This document shows positions 34,544 through 42,764 of a DNA stretch of 64,000 nucleotides, one piece after another. This DNA is from Roseiconus nitratireducens (GTDB taxonomy: Bacteria; Planctomycetota; Planctomycetia; Pirellulales; Pirellulaceae). The translations under genes were made by a program, and so were the position numbers. Position 1 is the first letter of the stretch. Every line of letters begins with the position of its first letter. Below the pieces are notes generated by a model, which worked only from the letters and a program-made list of their open reading frames with translations, made no database searches and was not told the DNA's origin. The stretch is taken from positions 584,594 through 648,593 of the forward strand of contig NZ_VWOX01000004.1 in NCBI RefSeq assembly GCF_008629675.1. The letters are read 5' to 3'.

Positions 34544-36217
34544 TCATCCATTGCCGTCGTCCGGTTCGTCCACCGGTCCGTTCATCAACTCGAGTAACCG
34601 GTGGCGATGCTCTTCGCTCCAATCGTCCGGACGGGTCACCGCGATCCACGCATCCAGGTAGCTCTTTGGTGAATAGTTGTGCCCGTATCCGATCGGCACA
34701 CTGGTCGCCATCGGCAGGTCGAATGCAACTTGAAGAAATGTCACCAGCGGGTACCAGGTCAAATGCGGTGAAACATCCGGCCCTCGTTCTCCAACAAGCC
34801 ATTCCGGCTTGCGTCTCCAAAGGTCCGGAGAGAAAAACACCATCGGATCGCTGGCGTATTGAATGTAGACGCTTCGAATGGAGCCCCAACGTTTTCCGGT
34901 ATCCAGCATGTTTTCCTGAGAAGTGAATCTAAGCAACGCCCCATCTTCGTAGCGCGGCAGCCATGCCGGAGAGTCCTCGTTGCGGGCCTGGACGACGGCG
35001 GACCATTGAGAACTGGGAAATGGTGGCCCGCTCCAGACGGCCCCTTGGATCGGATCTTCGAAAATGGTGTACAGGTTTGCCGAAACCTCCGACCCCAGCG
35101 ATCCTAAGCTCAGACCGTGCAGGTAAAGCCTGGGACGGTTGTCTTTCGGCAGGGTTTTCCAGTAATCGTAGATCTCATCGAACAGGCATCGGGCCGAGCG
35201 GACCGACCGCGTGGGGTCGACCAGGATGGTTAACCAGCTGGGCATGTAGGAATACTGCGTGCATACGATGGCGGTATCTCCGCGGTGCAGGTATTCCACG
35301 GTGTCAACCGCCCCGGGATCCAACCAACCGGTACCGGTCGGTGTGGCTACGATCAAGACGGATCGATCAAAGGCGTTCACCCGTTTTAGTTCCTGCAGCG
35401 CCAAACGAGCACGTTCTTCCGGTGTGGATCGTGATCGCATGCCGACGTAGACCCGAATGGGCGAAACCCCGGATCCGTCCCAAAACTCTTCGATCCCCTG
35501 CTCGGTTGGCCCCTCCAGCAGGAACTTCTTCCCCTGACGACCAATCGATTGCCATGACACCAATGACTGGCTGCTGCCGCAGGCCATGGGATCGGCCGGC
35601 TTTTCCCATCCCTCTTCAATCAATTCGTCGGCACGTAGCGAGGCAGCGTCCGCGATCTTCAATAGGAATCTGGCAACGACGCCGTTGACGACGAACAGCG
35701 TCCCCAGTCCGACGATAACGACCCCCAGGCTCACGGCGACGCGGCGGGGAAGAAACCAATTCAGCTTTTCCGACATCCAAACACAAAAGCTGACGAATGT
35801 CCGCCCGACGGTGATGAGCAAAACGCCGAACACGACCGCAAGAACAGCGGTTCGGATCGGATAGGCGGACTGCAACGGAGGCATGTCCATCAACTCTCGG
35901 ATCGAATTTTGCCAGTAGGTCATGTGCCACAGGCAAACGACAAAGATGATTGCTACCAGAACGACCGTGACGCGTTTGGCGTAGAATTCCAGCTTGCGTC
36001 GGGGCGCCGGCAATTCGAAAAACAAATAGGCGATGACCAGCAAGACGCCCACCCCATATCCAAATGCGAGCGCGAATCCCGACAGCAGCCCTTGAACCAT
36101 GATGTTCCGGGGCAACAGCGATGGCGTGACCGAAGCAGCGAAGAAAAGCGCCGCGGTGATTAGACCGATAAATGAGAACCGCCCCAGGTACTGCTGAATG
36201 CGATTTGGCAATGCCAC
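34544..36217 (-). CDS. Membrane alpha/beta-hydrolase family protein (DUF2319-like)
   Basis: A 557-residue membrane-bound hydrolase. The first about 190 residues contain five predicted membrane helices ('LITAALFFAASVTPSLLP', 'LVIAYLFFELP', 'VVLVAIIFVVCLWHM', 'VLAVVFGVLLITVG', 'VSLGVVIVGLGTLFVV'). The remaining part is an alpha/beta-hydrolase with nucleophile Ser370 in 'HGLSLGSLGSE' and a C-terminal 'GYGHNYSP' that may carry the catalytic His. This two-part layout matches a widespread uncharacterised family of bacterial membrane hydrolases. Start codon is GTG, supported by an excellent AGGGAG at 36225-36230 seven bases upstream. A perfect 21-bp tandem duplication lies immediately upstream of that site. 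Confidence 0.82.
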   Translation of the reverse strand: MALPNRIQQYLGRFSFIGLITAALFFAASVTPSLLPRNIMVQGLLSGFALAFGYGVGVLLVIAYLFFELPAPRRKLEFYAKRVTVVLVAIIFVVCLWHMTYWQNSIRELMDMPPLQSAYPIRTAVLAVVFGVLLITVGRTFVSFCVWMSEKLNWFLPRRVAVSLGVVIVGLGTLFVVNGVVARFLLKIADAASLRADELIEEGWEKPADPMACGSSQSLVSWQSIGRQGKKFLLEGPTEQGIEEFWDGSGVSPIRVYVGMRSRSTPEERARLALQELKRVNAFDRSVLIVATPTGTGWLDPGAVDTVEYLHRGDTAIVCTQYSYMPSWLTILVDPTRSVRSARCLFDEIYDYWKTLPKDNRPRLYLHGLSLGSLGSEVSANLYTIFEDPIQGAVWSGPPFPSSQWSAVVQARNEDSPAWLPRYEDGALLRFTSQENMLDTGKRWGSIRSVYIQYASDPMVFFSPDLWRRKPEWLVGERGPDVSPHLTWYPLVTFLQVAFDLPMATSVPIGYGHNYSPKSYLDAWIAVTRPDDWSEEHRHRLLELMNGPVDEPDDGNG

Positions 36218-36224
36218 CCGAATG

Positions 36225-36230
36225 CTCCCT
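36225..36230 (-). promoter_or_regulatory. Shine-Dalgarno deciding the GTG start of the membrane hydrolase
   Basis: On the minus strand AGGGAG lies seven bases before GTG at 36217. It is directly abutted by the 21-bp tandem repeat on its upstream side. Confidence 0.65.
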
Positions 36231-36272
36231 TTGTCTCGTCGCGATGCCGGCTTGTCTCGTCGCGATGCCGGC
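36231..36272. repeat. Perfect 21-bp tandem duplication
   Basis: The unit beginning TTGTCTCGTCGCGATGCC occurs twice head to tail at 36231-36251 and 36252-36272 with no mismatch, directly next to the Shine-Dalgarno of the membrane hydrolase gene. Confidence 0.8.
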
Positions 36273-36363
36273 CACTTTTGATGCCGAACCCACTGTCATT
36301 CCGAGCCGATTCGAATCAACCGCGATCCCGTTCGCACGACGAGCCCGCTCGGCAAAACCGCGA

Positions 36364-37815
36364 TCATGCCAGTATCGGATGCAGGATTTCGCCGTGCACA
36401 TCCGTCAGGCGAAATCGCCGACCCTGGTATCGATAGGTCAGCCGTTCGTGATCGATGCCCAACAAATGCAGCAGCGTGGCTTGGAAGTCGTGCACGCCCA
36501 CACCGTCTCGGGCAACGCTGAACCCGAACTCATCGGATTCACCGTACGTCATTCCCGGCTGGATTCCTCCGCCGGCCATCCAGATCGTGAACACGTACGG
36601 ATGGTGGTCGCGCCCCCAACGCTTCGTGTCTTCGATGCTTCCTTGCAAGAACGGAGTGCGTCCGAACTCGCCACCCCAGATGACCAACGTGTCCTCCAAC
36701 AGTCCTCGCTGTCGGAGGTCCTTGACCAGGGCGGCCGAAGGAGCATCGGTGTCTCGGCACTGGATCTCCAACTGACTGTTCAAATTGCGATGCTGGTCCC
36801 AACCGGCGTGCATCAACTGAATGAAACGCGTGCCCCGCTCGGCCAACCGCCGCGCGATCAGGCAGTTGTATGCATACGATCCCTTCCTGGTAACGTCGGG
36901 ACCGTACATCTTCAGCGTCGCTTCGGTCTCGTCGGACAGGTCCGTCAATTCCGGAACCGAAGCTTGCATCCGGTAGGCCATTTCATATTGCCGAATTCGC
37001 GTGGCGATCTCCGGGTCTCCCACCACATCCAGGCGATTCTGGTTCAGAGCCGCCAGATCACTCAACATCCCACGCCGCCGCTGGCGGTCGATCCCAGGCG
37101 GGTCGGAAAGGTACAGAACCGGATCACCGCTTCCGCGAAACTTAACGCCCTGATGGACCGTCGGAAGAAAACCACTGCCCCAGTAGTAGTCGTAGAAAAT
37201 CTGCCCGCACGACGCTTCTTTATCGCGTGATGTCATTGCAACAAATGCGGGCAATTCCTCGGTTTCGCTCCCCAACCCGTAGCTGAGCCAGGAACCGATG
37301 CTGGGACGCCCGGGGCGTTCGTCGCCGGTCAGGAAGAACGTGATGGCCGGAGCGTGATTGACTTGCGTGGTGTGCATCGATTTGATGAAGCACAACTGGT
37401 CGGCGATCGCAGCGGTCTGGGGAAGAAAACTGGAAACGGTCGCACCGCTGTCGCCGTGTCTCGAAAACCGAGTGATCTCTTTCAGACAGGGCCTCTCGGT
37501 CTGGCCGCCGGTCATCGTGCTGAATCTGGCCCCGCCGACGACCGAATCGGGGATCTGCTGACCATGCATTTTGGTAAGCATCGGCTTGTGGTCGAACAGG
37601 TCCACGTGCGAGGGCGCCCCGTTTTGCAGCAGGTAGATCACCCGTTTGGCCTTCGCCGCATAGTGCGGAAGGCTCGGTAATCCGCCGCCGGCCCGGGCAT
37701 CTCGCCCCAGCAACGTCGCCAGCGCCGCCAGCCCGACACCGGTCCCCGCCGAACTGAAAAGCTGACGTCGTGTTTGCTCGCGATTGAAGAACATCAAGTC
37801 CTCTTCGTTGGTCAT
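36364..37815 (-). CDS. DUF1501 protein (secreted, planctomycete sulfatase-like fold)
   Basis: A 483-residue protein. N-terminus 'NREQTRRQLFSSAGTGVGLA' is a twin-arginine-type signal. Family marks: 'AKRVIYLLQNGAPSHVDLFD', 'FIKSMHTTQVNHAPAITFFL', 'GSYAYNCLIARRLAERGTRF' and 'VIWGGEFGRTPFLQGS', as expected for DUF1501, which has an alkaline-phosphatase/sulfatase-like fold but unproven activity. In planctomycetes DUF1501 genes almost always follow a PSD1 gene, and so it is here, with the PSD1 gene 241 bp upstream in the same orientation. The start ATG at 37815 is followed seven codons later by another Met; either gives the same signal. Confidence 0.88.
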   Translation of the reverse strand: MTNEEDLMFFNREQTRRQLFSSAGTGVGLAALATLLGRDARAGGGLPSLPHYAAKAKRVIYLLQNGAPSHVDLFDHKPMLTKMHGQQIPDSVVGGARFSTMTGGQTERPCLKEITRFSRHGDSGATVSSFLPQTAAIADQLCFIKSMHTTQVNHAPAITFFLTGDERPGRPSIGSWLSYGLGSETEELPAFVAMTSRDKEASCGQIFYDYYWGSGFLPTVHQGVKFRGSGDPVLYLSDPPGIDRQRRRGMLSDLAALNQNRLDVVGDPEIATRIRQYEMAYRMQASVPELTDLSDETEATLKMYGPDVTRKGSYAYNCLIARRLAERGTRFIQLMHAGWDQHRNLNSQLEIQCRDTDAPSAALVKDLRQRGLLEDTLVIWGGEFGRTPFLQGSIEDTKRWGRDHHPYVFTIWMAGGGIQPGMTYGESDEFGFSVARDGVGVHDFQATLLHLLGIDHERLTYRYQGRRFRLTDVHGEILHPILA

Positions 37816-37878
37816 GGTCCAATGGCGTTGCGTTGGAATCGCCGGCGGTGGTTCAAAGGCAGGAGCCTTGGAGACAGC

Positions 37879-38013
37879 CGGTTCCCAGGCGGGAGCATGG
37901 AAACCAGAAGACAAACGCTCTAACTCCCCTGCTCTCTCCGGTTCGTCGCTCCCGACGATCTCGTTCCCAGGCTCCCGCCTGGGAACGCACTGCAAGCCAG
38001 GCTCCCGCCTGGC
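37879..38013. repeat. Cluster of GGCGGGAGCC-type palindromes between PSD1 and DUF1501 genes
   Basis: CGTTCCCAGGC at 37962-37972 is perfectly complementary to 37977-37987 around a TCCC loop, an 11-bp stem. A second hairpin (GCCAGGC/TCCC/GCCTGGC) lies at 37996-38013, and a degenerate inverted unit at 37880-37905. Similar elements occur intergenically in many planctomycete genomes. The stem may attenuate transcription between the two genes. Confidence 0.7.
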
Positions 38014-38056
38014 GTCCCCAAATTGCCAAACCACCGCGTCCCCGGGCCCACCCATC

Positions 38057-41026
38057 TCACGGTCCCGACAACACCTCATCCAAATTCAAAATGGTCGAAC
38101 AAATCACGGTCATTGCCGCGTGCTCGACCGCGTCCAATTCCCGATCACGCGGCGAGTCCCCCACCGACAGCAATGCTTCGGCCTGATCGGGGTGCTGGGC
38201 GTAATCGTTGCGAAGCACCGCCAACCGCTCGGCCAACACGCCGGCTTCGAACTCGTTCGGCTCCCGAGCGGTCGCCATCCGAAAGGCTCGCCGGATTCGC
38301 TCAGAATCCAAACCGGTTTGCATCATCACCCGCTGGGCCATCGCCCGCGCCGACTCGACAAACGCCGTTTCATTCAACGTCGTCAACGCGTGCAACGGTG
38401 TGTTGGTCCGCGTCGGCTTGACCTCACAGGTCTGGCGTTTGGCGCTGTCAAAAAACATGGTCGGTCCGACAATGCGTCGCCAAAACACGTACAGGCTCCG
38501 CCGGAACAGCGCGGCGCCCTGATCGGCCTGATAGCGAATCTTCCCAAAGGTCGCTTCCGCCCAGATTCCCTCGGGCTGGTACGGTTTGACCGGCGGACCG
38601 CCGACCATCGGATCCAACAGTCCGCCCAGGGCCAAGGCTTGATCACGCAACATCCACGACGGCATGCGATCTCGCGGCGCTCGCGCCAGGAACACGTTCT
38701 CAGGATCGATTTCGTATGCCTCGTCACGCACCTGCGATTTCTGTCGATACGTCGCGCTCATCACAATCAGCTTGTGCATTCGCTTCACATTCCAACCGCT
38801 GTCGACGAACCGCCTGGCAAGCCAATCGAGCAACTTCGGGTGAGACGGCGGACTGCCCTGGCTGCCAAAATCTTCGGTCGAACGCACAATGCCGCGACCA
38901 AAGAAGGTTTGCCAGTAGCGATTGACCGTCACTCGCGCCGTCAGCGGATGCTCCGGAGTGACCAGCCACCTGGCCAACGCCAGCCGATCGGCGGATCCAC
39001 TGGGCAGCGGTGGCAAGACGTCCGGCGTATCGGCCGTGACCGCGACCTCCGTGGGCTTGTCGTATCCACCGCGTTCCAACACCAGCGTCTCGCGCCGTCG
39101 CTCCGCCGGCAATTGGTCCATCACCATCACGGAGACCTGTTGCCGATCCAATTGTTCAATCTGCTGATTCAATCGATCGCGTTGAGTCACGCTCTTTTCC
39201 CAATCCGGCACGTGGCGTGCGCGAAACGCTTCGCGGACCTGCTTTTGCTGGGCAGTGGAGCGTTCATCCGCTGAGACCAGAACGGCGGAAACCAGATCGA
39301 TCGGCAACCCCGACGAGGACTCCCCAACTTTTTTGAAGTAATACCCGGCGATGCCACCCGTGTTCACGATCTTGATCAACAGGTCGTTTCGACCCTCCTT
39401 CAGTTCCAGATCGATGACTTCCTGGTCCTCAGCCGCAGCCCGCGCGGCAAAGTTCTCCAAGACTTGCCGGCCATTGAGAAACACTTTGATCGCGTCGTCA
39501 GAACCCAACGAAACGCGAATGCTGATCGCCGCCGGCGACAGAATCGAACGATACAGATACGTCGCTCCGATCGTCGCAGGCAATTCATTGACACGTCCGT
39601 CCGCCAGCGACTCCTTCTGAGTCCACTGCTGACCGCGAACCGTCGCTTCCAAATCGACCTGCTTCTCGGGACCCAAGTCCTGGTCGAAGGCTTTTTTGCC
39701 ATCCAACTCAAACGGTCCAAGCTGCCACCACGGCGAAAACTCGATCGTGTGGTCCGCGGTGCCCAATCGCTCGCGAAGCTCCGCCTCCCATTGAGCCTGC
39801 TGCGCGTCAACGGCTTCATCGGGCGCCGCAAGTTTCGCGTCCAATGCCTCACGCTGCCGGACAAGCGATTGACGACGGAGACGCTGTTCGGGATTCAGGT
39901 ACTCCAGCACCGGTGGAGTCTTGCCGCGTCCGCTCCGTCCGGTTTCCGAGGTCTGATTGAAAAACGCGTACAACCGAAAATAGTCTTTCTGTGAGATCGG
40001 ATCGTATTTGTGATCGTGGCACCGGCAGCACGTCATGGTCAGTCCCATCCAAACGGTCGCCGTCGTCTCGGCGCGGTCGAACACGTTTTCAACGCGAGTC
40101 TCTTCGGCGATGCGTCCGCCCTCTCCGTTGAACATGTGGTTGCGATTGAATCCGGTTGCCAGGACTTGCTCCGGCGTCGCATCGGGCAGCAGATCCCCGG
40201 CCAGCATCGCAATGGTGAATTGATCGAAGGGCAAGTTGCGGTTGAGCGCGTCGACCAACCAGTCGCGCCAGGGCCACATCGTGCGTGTCGGATCGCCTTG
40301 AAACCCGTCGGTGTCCGCGTAGCGGGCTGCATCCAACCAATCCCACGCCATCCGTTCTCCGTAGCGGGGCGATGCAAGCAGACGATCCACCAGTTTCTCG
40401 TAGGCCTGATCGGAATCATCCGCCAGAAACGCGTCGATTTCGGCCAGAGTTGGCGGCAACCCCGTCAGATCCAGCGTCAATCGGCGGATCAATGTCTCTC
40501 GCGAAGCCTCTTCCTGCGGCGTCAGCCCGTTCGCTTTGGCAGCATCCAGGATGAAGGCATCGATTTCATTGCGGGCCCACCCCGAATCATCGTCGGGCGC
40601 AACCACCGGTGCCGGCGGCACGAACGCCCAGTGCTCCGACCAATTGGCACCCGCCTGGACCCAGTCCACCAAAACTTTCTTCTCAGCGGACGTGAGCTCC
40701 AGCTTCGATTCCGGCGGCGGCATCCTGTCGGCTGGATCTTCCGCCAGTATCCGTTCGATCGCCACGCTGTTGGCAACGTCGTTGGGCACGAACGCAGCGT
40801 ATCCCCCCAGATCCCCCAGTGCTCCGGCAGCGTTGTCCAACCGCAAACCCGATTCTCGGGTCGCCTCGTCGGGCCCATGACAGGGAAAACACTTGTCCGA
40901 CAAAATCGGTCGGACTTCGGTATCAAAATCCACCCCGGCGGCGCAGCACCGAACGGCAAACAGCAGCACCAACAGAATGGAGGGGCACAATCGCGTGCAA
41001 CGCATGCGGATTCTGGGGGAGGTCAT
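38057..41026 (-). CDS. PSCyt1-PSCyt2(DUF1549)-PSD1(DUF1553) planctomycete cytochrome protein
   Basis: A 989-residue secreted protein with a signal sequence (about 1-30). The PSCyt1 domain carries CFPCH at 46-50. The DUF1549 domain (about 150-365) includes 'LTGLPPTLAEIDAFL', 'YADTDGFQGDPTRTMWPWRD' and a second haem-like motif CCRCH in 'MTCCRCHDHKYDPIS'. A beta-rich insert at about 450-590 ('IKVFLNGRQVLENFAAR') precedes DUF1553 (about 690-970) with 'LARWLVTPEHPLTARVTVNR' and 'GRGIVRSTEDFGSQGSPPSH'. Function is unknown; it is thought to be redox-active and to act with DUF1501, whose gene follows. The start is taken at the ATG at 41026; another Met seven codons later is possible. Confidence 0.88.
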   Translation of the reverse strand: MTSPRIRMRCTRLCPSILLVLLFAVRCCAAGVDFDTEVRPILSDKCFPCHGPDEATRESGLRLDNAAGALGDLGGYAAFVPNDVANSVAIERILAEDPADRMPPPESKLELTSAEKKVLVDWVQAGANWSEHWAFVPPAPVVAPDDDSGWARNEIDAFILDAAKANGLTPQEEASRETLIRRLTLDLTGLPPTLAEIDAFLADDSDQAYEKLVDRLLASPRYGERMAWDWLDAARYADTDGFQGDPTRTMWPWRDWLVDALNRNLPFDQFTIAMLAGDLLPDATPEQVLATGFNRNHMFNGEGGRIAEETRVENVFDRAETTATVWMGLTMTCCRCHDHKYDPISQKDYFRLYAFFNQTSETGRSGRGKTPPVLEYLNPEQRLRRQSLVRQREALDAKLAAPDEAVDAQQAQWEAELRERLGTADHTIEFSPWWQLGPFELDGKKAFDQDLGPEKQVDLEATVRGQQWTQKESLADGRVNELPATIGATYLYRSILSPAAISIRVSLGSDDAIKVFLNGRQVLENFAARAAAEDQEVIDLELKEGRNDLLIKIVNTGGIAGYYFKKVGESSSGLPIDLVSAVLVSADERSTAQQKQVREAFRARHVPDWEKSVTQRDRLNQQIEQLDRQQVSVMVMDQLPAERRRETLVLERGGYDKPTEVAVTADTPDVLPPLPSGSADRLALARWLVTPEHPLTARVTVNRYWQTFFGRGIVRSTEDFGSQGSPPSHPKLLDWLARRFVDSGWNVKRMHKLIVMSATYRQKSQVRDEAYEIDPENVFLARAPRDRMPSWMLRDQALALGGLLDPMVGGPPVKPYQPEGIWAEATFGKIRYQADQGAALFRRSLYVFWRRIVGPTMFFDSAKRQTCEVKPTRTNTPLHALTTLNETAFVESARAMAQRVMMQTGLDSERIRRAFRMATAREPNEFEAGVLAERLAVLRNDYAQHPDQAEALLSVGDSPRDRELDAVEHAAMTVICSTILNLDEVLSGP

Positions 41027-41352
41027 GGCAGGTGGGGGAAAGCACTTCCATTTTAGACACACACACCCGGTCGTTGCTGCGGCGGATCTGCATCGACTTC
41101 ACCAAAGTTCACATGAACGTCCGTCAGGAGGTCGCGCACTGATTACTTCACCCTCCCGCTCGCGGGAGGGTCGCGGAGGAGCCTGCGACGACGCGGGGAG
41201 GGTTGTGAATGGTTAGCGAGCGTTTGCAGGTGTGTCGCAAAGAAGGCCCAAAGGAAGCGTGAACGGGATTTGGGACCGCCCACGTCCAACGCCGACGCAT
41301 TTGCTGCTAAAACTCGCATTCGCTTTCCCCCCAATCCGCCGACGAAGACATC
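41027..41352. other. Divergent intergenic region with a CCCTCCC palindrome
   Basis: About 325 bp between the PSD1 gene and the D-threonine-aldolase-like gene. It holds REP copy 3 at 41150-41205. The remainder shows no coding potential or other palindrome. Confidence 0.55.
41150..41206 (+). repeat. CCCTCCC-type palindromic REP, copy 3
   Basis: Palindrome ACCCTCCCGC-TC-GCGGGAGGGT at 41150-41171, then the conserved tail CGCGGAGGAGC...GCGACGACGCGGGGAGGGTT. Near-identical to copies at 20635 and 44483. Confidence 0.75.
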
Positions 41353-42462
41353 ATGCCCGCCTGGTACGCCATCACCAACGAAAACGTCGTTCCGTCCCCC
41401 GGATTGCTGATCTATCCGGATCGCATCCGACGAAACCTGCAACGAATGGTCCAGTGGTCCGGCGATGCCAGTCGCATCCGGCCGCACGTCAAGACTCACA
41501 AACTGCCGCAAATCATCCAGATGAAGTTGGAGGCAGGAATCACCAAGTTCAAGACGTCCACGATTGCGGAATCGGAGATGACGGCCTCCGCCGGTGGGAA
41601 GGACGTGCTGCTGGCGTATCAACCCGTCGGGCCGAATATCCAACGCTTGATCAAGCTGCAACAAGCGTTTCCGGAAACGTGTTTTTCCACCATCGTCGAC
41701 AATGAGCCCATCGCACAAGAGCTGTCCGGCGCCGCCGAAGCTGTGGGCCTGGTCATCCGAACCTACCTGGATTTGAACGTGGGAATGGACCGCACCGGGA
41801 TCCCGCCGGGCCCCGAGGCAGCGACGGTGTACCGGTCGATTTGTCAACTTCCGGGGCTGCACGCCTCGGGGTTCCACGCCTACGACGGCCATTTGCATGA
41901 CACCGACGCCGACCGACTGCTTCAGCAAGCGGAGCAGGCGTTCGCCCCCGTATGGCAACTGCGAGACCAACTCCGTGGCGAGGACTTTTCGGTGCCCCAG
42001 ATCGTCGGATGCGGCACCCCGACGTCGCAGCTGATGTTGGCCCGACACGAAGACATCGAGGTCAGCGCCGGAACGTCGGTGCTGTGGGACGCCGGGCAAC
42101 CGTCGCTGGGCCCGGAAAGTGACATGGAGCAAGCGGCCGTGCTGATCTGTCGTGTGATCAGCCGCCCGACCGGGGACCGACTGTGCATCGATCTGGGGCA
42201 CAAAGCCGTCGCGTCGGAGTTTCCCCTGCCACGCGTGAAGTTCTTTGGCCTGGAGGAGGCCCAGCAGGTGATGCACAGCGAGGAGCACCTCGTGTTACAG
42301 ACCCCGCGCGCCGCTGACTTTCCCCCCGGAACCGTGCTGTATGGTGTTCCCTACCACATCTGCCCGACCGTCGCGCTGCACAGTCACGCCTGGCCGGTCA
42401 GCGATGGCAGAGCGGGAGCGCCTTGGCCGGTCGTCGCCAGGAACCGTTCACTGACGGTTTGA
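41353..42462 (+). CDS. D-threonine aldolase-like PLP enzyme (alanine-racemase fold)
   Basis: A 369-residue cytoplasmic enzyme of the DSD1/D-threonine-aldolase family. The PLP lysine is in 'IRPHVKTHK' (Lys47), 'GMDRTGIPPG' and 'GFHAYDGHLHD' line the fold-type III barrel, 'VSAGTSVLWDAGQ' follows. 'HICP' at 335-338 matches the His-x-Cys metal site characteristic of D-threonine aldolase and D-serine dehydratase. It probably cleaves D-beta-hydroxy-amino acids to glycine and aldehyde, or dehydrates D-serine; reading cannot separate these. No gene neighbour suggests the substrate. The start ATG lacks a clear Shine-Dalgarno. Confidence 0.85.
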   Translation: MPAWYAITNENVVPSPGLLIYPDRIRRNLQRMVQWSGDASRIRPHVKTHKLPQIIQMKLEAGITKFKTSTIAESEMTASAGGKDVLLAYQPVGPNIQRLIKLQQAFPETCFSTIVDNEPIAQELSGAAEAVGLVIRTYLDLNVGMDRTGIPPGPEAATVYRSICQLPGLHASGFHAYDGHLHDTDADRLLQQAEQAFAPVWQLRDQLRGEDFSVPQIVGCGTPTSQLMLARHEDIEVSAGTSVLWDAGQPSLGPESDMEQAAVLICRVISRPTGDRLCIDLGHKAVASEFPLPRVKFFGLEEAQQVMHSEEHLVLQTPRAADFPPGTVLYGVPYHICPTVALHSHAWPVSDGRAGAPWPVVARNRSLTV

Positions 42463-42486
42463 CCTGCCAATCGCAGAACGAGAGAT

Positions 42487-42600
42487 CTGTCGTCCCTTCG
42501 GGACTAGGGGGATTGGGTGGAGACTGAAACCGGCGGGCAAGCCCGGGCTTGACCGCCGGTTCACTTTCGCACCAAACACCCAGCCCCGAAGGGGCGACAG
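42487..42600. repeat. 114-nt near-palindrome (double REP-like hairpin)
   Basis: CTGTCGTCCCTTCGGGACT at 42487-42505 is mirrored by 42582-42600 (complement CTGTCGCCCCTTCGGGGCT). The centre CAAGCCCGGGCTTG at 42538-42551 is a perfect palindrome with CCGGCGG arms. The middle of each arm has diverged. It lies in the 302-bp spacer between the aldolase and radical SAM genes (42463-42764), otherwise featureless. The structure could be a strong terminator/attenuator or a pair of REP elements. Confidence 0.65.
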
Positions 42601-42764
42601 AAACTGGCGAATACATCCTCCACACCAAACACCATCGATCCGCACCATTCGCTCGCCATCCCAAATCCAATTCATTTTGCGGTTCCACCGCGCATTGGGC
42701 GACGCAGCGCGTTACGATCGATTCCTGCGACGTTCGGCATTCGGGCTCAATCGGGGAATCCCTC

